DNA from: JAVBOV01 sp031550205 | GTDB lineage: Bacteria > Pseudomonadota > Alphaproteobacteria > RF32 > CAG-239 | DNA: 28,013 nucleotides | Reading direction: 5' to 3' | Assembly (NCBI GenBank): GCA_031550205.1 | Contig: JAVBOV010000083.1 | Location: 1-28,013, forward strand | The notes under the pieces: model-generated | Told to the model about the DNA's origin: nothing | Seen by the model: only the letters and a program-made list of their open reading frames with translations | Database searches by the model: none | In this document: piece by piece, positions 25,073 to 28,013 of the stretch | How the letters are laid out: every line of letters begins with the position of its first letter | How positions within the stretch are numbered: the first letter of the stretch is position 1 | Made by a program: the position numbers and the translations under genes

Positions 25073-26143
25073 CTACCCCAGATATAAACTGCTTTTTTTG
25101 TATTTTTCTATGTTGTAGCGGGCGAGGACGCCGATTATGCCGGCTAGGGGGACGGCTATCATCAGGCCTAAGAAGCCCAATAAGACGCCGCCGGAGAGCA
25201 GGGCAAACAAAACCCAGACAGGGTGCAGGCCGATGCTGTCGCCGACCAGTTTGGGGGTTAGGAAGTTGCCTTCCATGAATTGGCCGGTGGCAAAAACCAA
25301 GACCACATATATTATGTGAGTGTAATCGCCAAATTGGGCAAAGGCCATGGCCAGGCTAATTACAAAGCCGGTGATGCTGCCGACATATGGGATGAACGAA
25401 ATGATGCCGGCAATGAAGCCGATTAAGAGGCCGAGTTCCAGGCCGACAAAATGCAAGCCCAGAGAATAATATGTGCCCAAGATTACGCAGACGCTGAGCT
25501 GGCCGCGGATGAAGCCGGCAATGGTCTTGTCTATTTGGCGGGCAATTTCACGGATGTCTTTTTTGTTGTTGCGCGGCAGCAGGTTATCGACCTTTTTAAC
25601 AAAAGATTTCCAGTCGCGAAGCATGTAAAAAGAAACAATGGGAGTAATTAAGAGCAAGGATAGCAGGCTGAAAAAGGCAAAGCCGCCGGTGATGATGTTT
25701 TTTAACAAGGAAACAACAAGTTTTAAACCGTTGGCCGCGTTGCTGCGCAGATATTCTTTTAATTTTTCAACATTTAAGTTGGGGAATTTTTCTTGGATAT
25801 CAGCCAAAAACGGGTCAATTTTTTTGGCGGTGGAGGCAATGTAGTCCGGGGCGGAATTGAGAAGGTGGATGACCTGATTGTCGATGACGCTGAAGAGCAT
25901 GATAACGGCCGGAACCAGAATAATTAAGATGCTTAAGATTACCAAAAAAGTTGAAGCAGCGCGGTTTAGGCCGAGTTTTTCAAAACGCGAAGCCAGAGGG
26001 TCAAAAAGATAACCGATTAAGATGCCGGCGACAAAAGGAAGCAGCACCGGTTTTAAAGTGTAAACCAGAAAACAGAAAAGGATAAAGGCTATCAGCCAAA
26101 ACAAGCCTTTATTGATTTTGGGCGCGTTGATAATTTTGTTCAT
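25073..26143 (-). CDS. AI-2E family transporter (PerM/UPF0118-like)
   Basis: This 356-aa inner-membrane protein has the AI-2E/PerM layout: two N-terminal membrane segments (about 13-46 and 63-86), a central soluble part with KKIDPFLADIQEKFPNLN, and six or so further segments. The family motif FIPYVGSITG and the C-terminal GDSIGLHPVWVLFALLSGG stretch are clear. Family members have been linked to export of signalling molecules or to ion antiport; the substrate here cannot be told from sequence. The ATG is 2 nt after the stop of the DUF2066 gene, so the two are almost certainly cotranscribed. Confidence 0.92.
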   Translation of the reverse strand: MNKIINAPKINKGLFWLIAFILFCFLVYTLKPVLLPFVAGILIGYLFDPLASRFEKLGLNRAASTFLVILSILIILVPAVIMLFSVIDNQVIHLLNSAPDYIASTAKKIDPFLADIQEKFPNLNVEKLKEYLRSNAANGLKLVVSLLKNIITGGFAFFSLLSLLLITPIVSFYMLRDWKSFVKKVDNLLPRNNKKDIREIARQIDKTIAGFIRGQLSVCVILGTYYSLGLHFVGLELGLLIGFIAGIISFIPYVGSITGFVISLAMAFAQFGDYTHIIYVVLVFATGQFMEGNFLTPKLVGDSIGLHPVWVLFALLSGGVLLGFLGLMIAVPLAGIIGVLARYNIEKYKKSSLYLG

Positions 26144-26145
26144 GA

Positions 26146-27180
26146 TTATTTTCTTTCCAAAAGATAAATTGAACCGCGGTCTTCAAGGCTTAAATAATTT
26201 TTAGATAAGGCCCTTTGCAAGCCTTCCAAGCCGCCGGTTAAGGTCAGCTTGAACTGCACTTTGCCGTTGCCGATGGCGTCTATGGCCAAATTTTCAACGC
26301 TTGGGGTTTGTTTAAGTTTTTGCTCAATTTCAAGCCAGTCTTTCATGGTTTGATAGTTGTACAAGACGGAAATGTCTGATTTGCTAGATGTGGTTGAGAT
26401 GCTGTTTTGGCGCATTAAATCATCAATTTCAAGAATTGATTTCTCAATGGCAGAATCGAAAATTTCTCCGTCTTTTTTCTCGGGAATGCGGATGTTTTTG
26501 ATGAAGCCGTTTTCCATGGAACTGATGCCGACGTTGTAACCTTCAGGAATATATGAAAACTCCAAGACGTAAATGTTTTTGTTGCCGTAATAATTTTGAG
26601 AAACATTGTTTAAGGCAATGCCGTCAAGATATATGGCTTGGTCGGCGTCTATAAGGTCGTGGTTCTTGCCGGAAACGGTTTTGAAGGTGTAAAGGCCTTT
26701 TCTGCGGATTTTGCCGGCCCAGGCTTCATACCAGATGTTGTCTTTTTGCCAGAGGAGTTTGGCGTTGGTTTTTTGGTCTTTTAAAACCGGAATGATGATG
26801 ATTTCAGCAGGAGAATCGGATGCAACCTTCATTCCCTGTTCTTCCAGATAGGCTTTGAGCAGGTCTTTATTGATGACAATTTTTAAGGTGGCAATGTAGC
26901 GGGTCGGAGACGAGGTTTCAGACAAGACATCGGTTTCGGAGATAAAGTTCATAAGCTGCGGAGTTTCCAGAGATGAGACTTTTTCAACGGCGGCCTCGGT
27001 TGAGGTTCTTTTTAAAACGGCAAGCAGTGCGCGTTTAGAGGCTTCTTCCATGGCTCTTTCACGAGCGCTGGCGGCGCTTTCAGCGGTAACGTCAACTGAG
27101 ACGCTGGCGGAATACGGGTCGGTTTGGGCATGAGCGGGAACAGCCAGCAGCAGCGCAAAAACAAAAAGCAAAAACCTCAA
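26146..27180 (-). CDS. DUF2066 domain-containing secreted protein
   Basis: A 344-aa protein with a classical signal peptide (MRFLLFVFALLLAVPAHA, cleavage after residue 18) and a periplasmic domain matching, as I recall it, DUF2066: SVSVDVTAESAASARERAME near the start and later repeats of short beta segments. Function is unknown. The start is TTG at 27180, supported by AGGAG 9 nt upstream and by the signal peptide. It lies 23 nt after ndk and 2 nt before the AI-2E gene; DUF2066 and AI-2E genes are often neighbours in alphaproteobacteria, suggesting a shared envelope role (inference). Confidence 0.85.
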   Translation of the reverse strand: MRFLLFVFALLLAVPAHAQTDPYSASVSVDVTAESAASARERAMEEASKRALLAVLKRTSTEAAVEKVSSLETPQLMNFISETDVLSETSSPTRYIATLKIVINKDLLKAYLEEQGMKVASDSPAEIIIIPVLKDQKTNAKLLWQKDNIWYEAWAGKIRRKGLYTFKTVSGKNHDLIDADQAIYLDGIALNNVSQNYYGNKNIYVLEFSYIPEGYNVGISSMENGFIKNIRIPEKKDGEIFDSAIEKSILEIDDLMRQNSISTTSSKSDISVLYNYQTMKDWLEIEQKLKQTPSVENLAIDAIGNGKVQFKLTLTGGLEGLQRALSKNYLSLEDRGSIYLLERK

Positions 27181-27203
27181 GGCGTTTTACTCCTAAAAAA
27201 TAA

Positions 27204-27623
27204 TTATGGTAAAATTTCAATGTCGCTAAAGAAAAAGTTAATCTCTCTTTTGGCACTTTCAAGAGAATCAGAGCCGTGAACCGTGTTTTTATCTATTGAG
27301 AGGGCAAAAGTTTTTCTGATGGTGCCTTCATCGGCCACAGCAGGATTGGTGGCGCCCATGATTTTGCGGTATAAGGCAATGGCGTTTTTGGCCTCTAAAA
27401 CCTGAACAACCACGGGAGCTGAGGCCATAACCTCTATCATGTTCGGGAAAAAGGCCTTTTCACGATGTTCGGCATAAAAATTGCCGGCCTGTTCTTTGGT
27501 TAAGTGAATTCTTTTTTGGGCAATAATTTTTAAGCCGGCCTCTTCAATCAGGGCGTTAACCTTGCCGGTGATGCTGCGTTTGGTGGCGTCGGGTTTGATT
27601 ATACTTAAAGTTCTCTCAGTCAT
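27204..27623 (-). CDS. ndk: Nucleoside diphosphate kinase
   Basis: Ndk (139 aa) transfers the gamma phosphate of ATP to nucleoside diphosphates through a phosphohistidine. The catalytic His is H116 in NTVHGSDS; the N-terminal RTLSIIKPDA and the IMGATNPA loop are conserved. The ATG at 27623 is selected because GGAGGAT lies just upstream and it starts at the conserved MTERTLSIIKPDA; a longer frame from 27668 runs into the promoter region. A TTGCAT-17-TATAAG promoter precedes it, making it the first gene of a three-gene unit. Confidence 0.98.
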   Translation of the reverse strand: MTERTLSIIKPDATKRSITGKVNALIEEAGLKIIAQKRIHLTKEQAGNFYAEHREKAFFPNMIEVMASAPVVVQVLEAKNAIALYRKIMGATNPAVADEGTIRKTFALSIDKNTVHGSDSLESAKREINFFFSDIEILP

Positions 27624-27647
27624 ATTATCCTCCGTTGTGATTAGAAT

Positions 27648-27676
27648 CTTATAGAACATATTTTGCAAAGATGCAA
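27648..27676 (-). promoter_or_regulatory. Sigma-70 promoter of ndk
   Basis: On the - strand TTGCAT (27676-27671), a 17-nt spacer and TATAAG (27653-27648) predict a transcript start near 27641 and an ~18-nt leader with a GGAGGA site. Confidence 0.7.
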
Positions 27677-27746
27677 AAGTTTTTGTGGACTTTTTGCGGG
27701 GTTGAAGGTAAACAGGTGATATCTGAATGTTTAGAGGAGTTTTTTG

Positions 27747-28013
27747 ATGAGCAAATTTTTGGATGAAATGGTTGAAAAAGCCAAGCTCTTAAACAAAACA
27801 ATTGTGCTGCCGGAAGGCGAAGATTTAAGAATTTTGGAAGCCGCCCATATCGTTACCCAAAAAAGGGCCGCCAAGATAATTATTTTGGGCGATGAGGCTC
27901 AAATTAAAAATGATTTTGGCAAAAACGGCTGGAGTCTGGAAGGAATCGAGCTGATTGACCCGAAGACTTCGGTTTTGAAAGAAGAATTTGCCGACACTTT
28001 ATATGAACTTAGA
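27747..28013 (+). CDS. pta: Phosphate acetyltransferase, N-terminal part (cut by the window end)
   Basis: The frame opens with ATG 27747 after a GAGGAG site and stays open to the last base (89 codons). MSKFLDEMVEKAKLLNKTIV, LPEGEDLRILEAAHIV and KIIILGDEAQI are typical of the N-terminal part of the phosphate acetyl/butyryl transferase family (short Pta form without the DRTGG region). Pta interconverts acetyl-CoA and acetyl phosphate, usually with acetate kinase. The related phosphate butyryltransferase cannot be excluded from this fragment. The gene is divergent from ndk. Confidence 0.85.
   Translation, partial: MSKFLDEMVEKAKLLNKTIVLPEGEDLRILEAAHIVTQKRAAKIIILGDEAQIKNDFGKNGWSLEGIELIDPKTSVLKEEFADTLYELR

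Overview
The window reads as chromosomal DNA from a low-to-moderate GC alphaproteobacterium, probably an uncultured, host- or gut-associated lineage. This placement is inferred from three things: the FtsZ C-terminal peptide and acidic linker, the alphaproteobacterial look of the RpoB/RpoC and division proteins, and the ndk / DUF2066 / AI-2E gene group. No rRNA, tRNA, CRISPR array or transposase gene was seen.

Layout. (1) 1-11440, + strand: the rplK-rplA-rplJ-rplL-rpoB-rpoC operon. It has a candidate promoter at 160-187, an L10-type leader before rplJ, a 104-nt hairpin between rplL and rpoB, and a strong terminator after rpoC. (2) 11465-15607: an accessory stretch between two housekeeping blocks. 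It holds a 496-aa protein with a toxin-44-like N-terminus plus LysM-like and peptidoglycan-binding-like segments (- strand), a polytopic membrane ORF carrying a (TA)10 tract, a 156-aa orphan with a Cys-rich tail, a lipoprotein and a small membrane protein. (3) 15623-23779, - strand: a compact division/cell-wall cluster transcribed mraY-ftsW-murG-murB-ftsQ-ftsA-ftsZ. The amino-acid ligase genes normally interspersed (murD, murC, ddl) are absent, and most junctions are overlapping or nearly abutting. (4) 23780-24670: about 0.9 kb of non-coding, repeat- and hairpin-rich DNA. (5) 24671-25021: a 116-aa orphan. (6) 25073-27623, - strand: ndk, a secreted DUF2066 protein and an AI-2E family membrane protein, probably one operon from a TTGCAT-17-TATAAG promoter. 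(7) 27747 to the window end: the start of a phosphate acetyltransferase gene, running divergently.

The conserved blocks supply ribosomal stalk proteins, RNA polymerase, and the machinery that makes lipid II and builds the division ring. The most novel-looking material is in the accessory parts. Three unrelated orphan genes (13776, 15192, 24671) share an AT-rich leader without a Shine-Dalgarno site, in which an ATTATTAA(C/T)TT motif begins exactly 24 nt before each start codon. The region also has a toxin-like multi-domain protein, two simple-sequence tracts placed where they could give phase variation, and a ~130-bp repeat present three times in 5' leader or intergenic positions.
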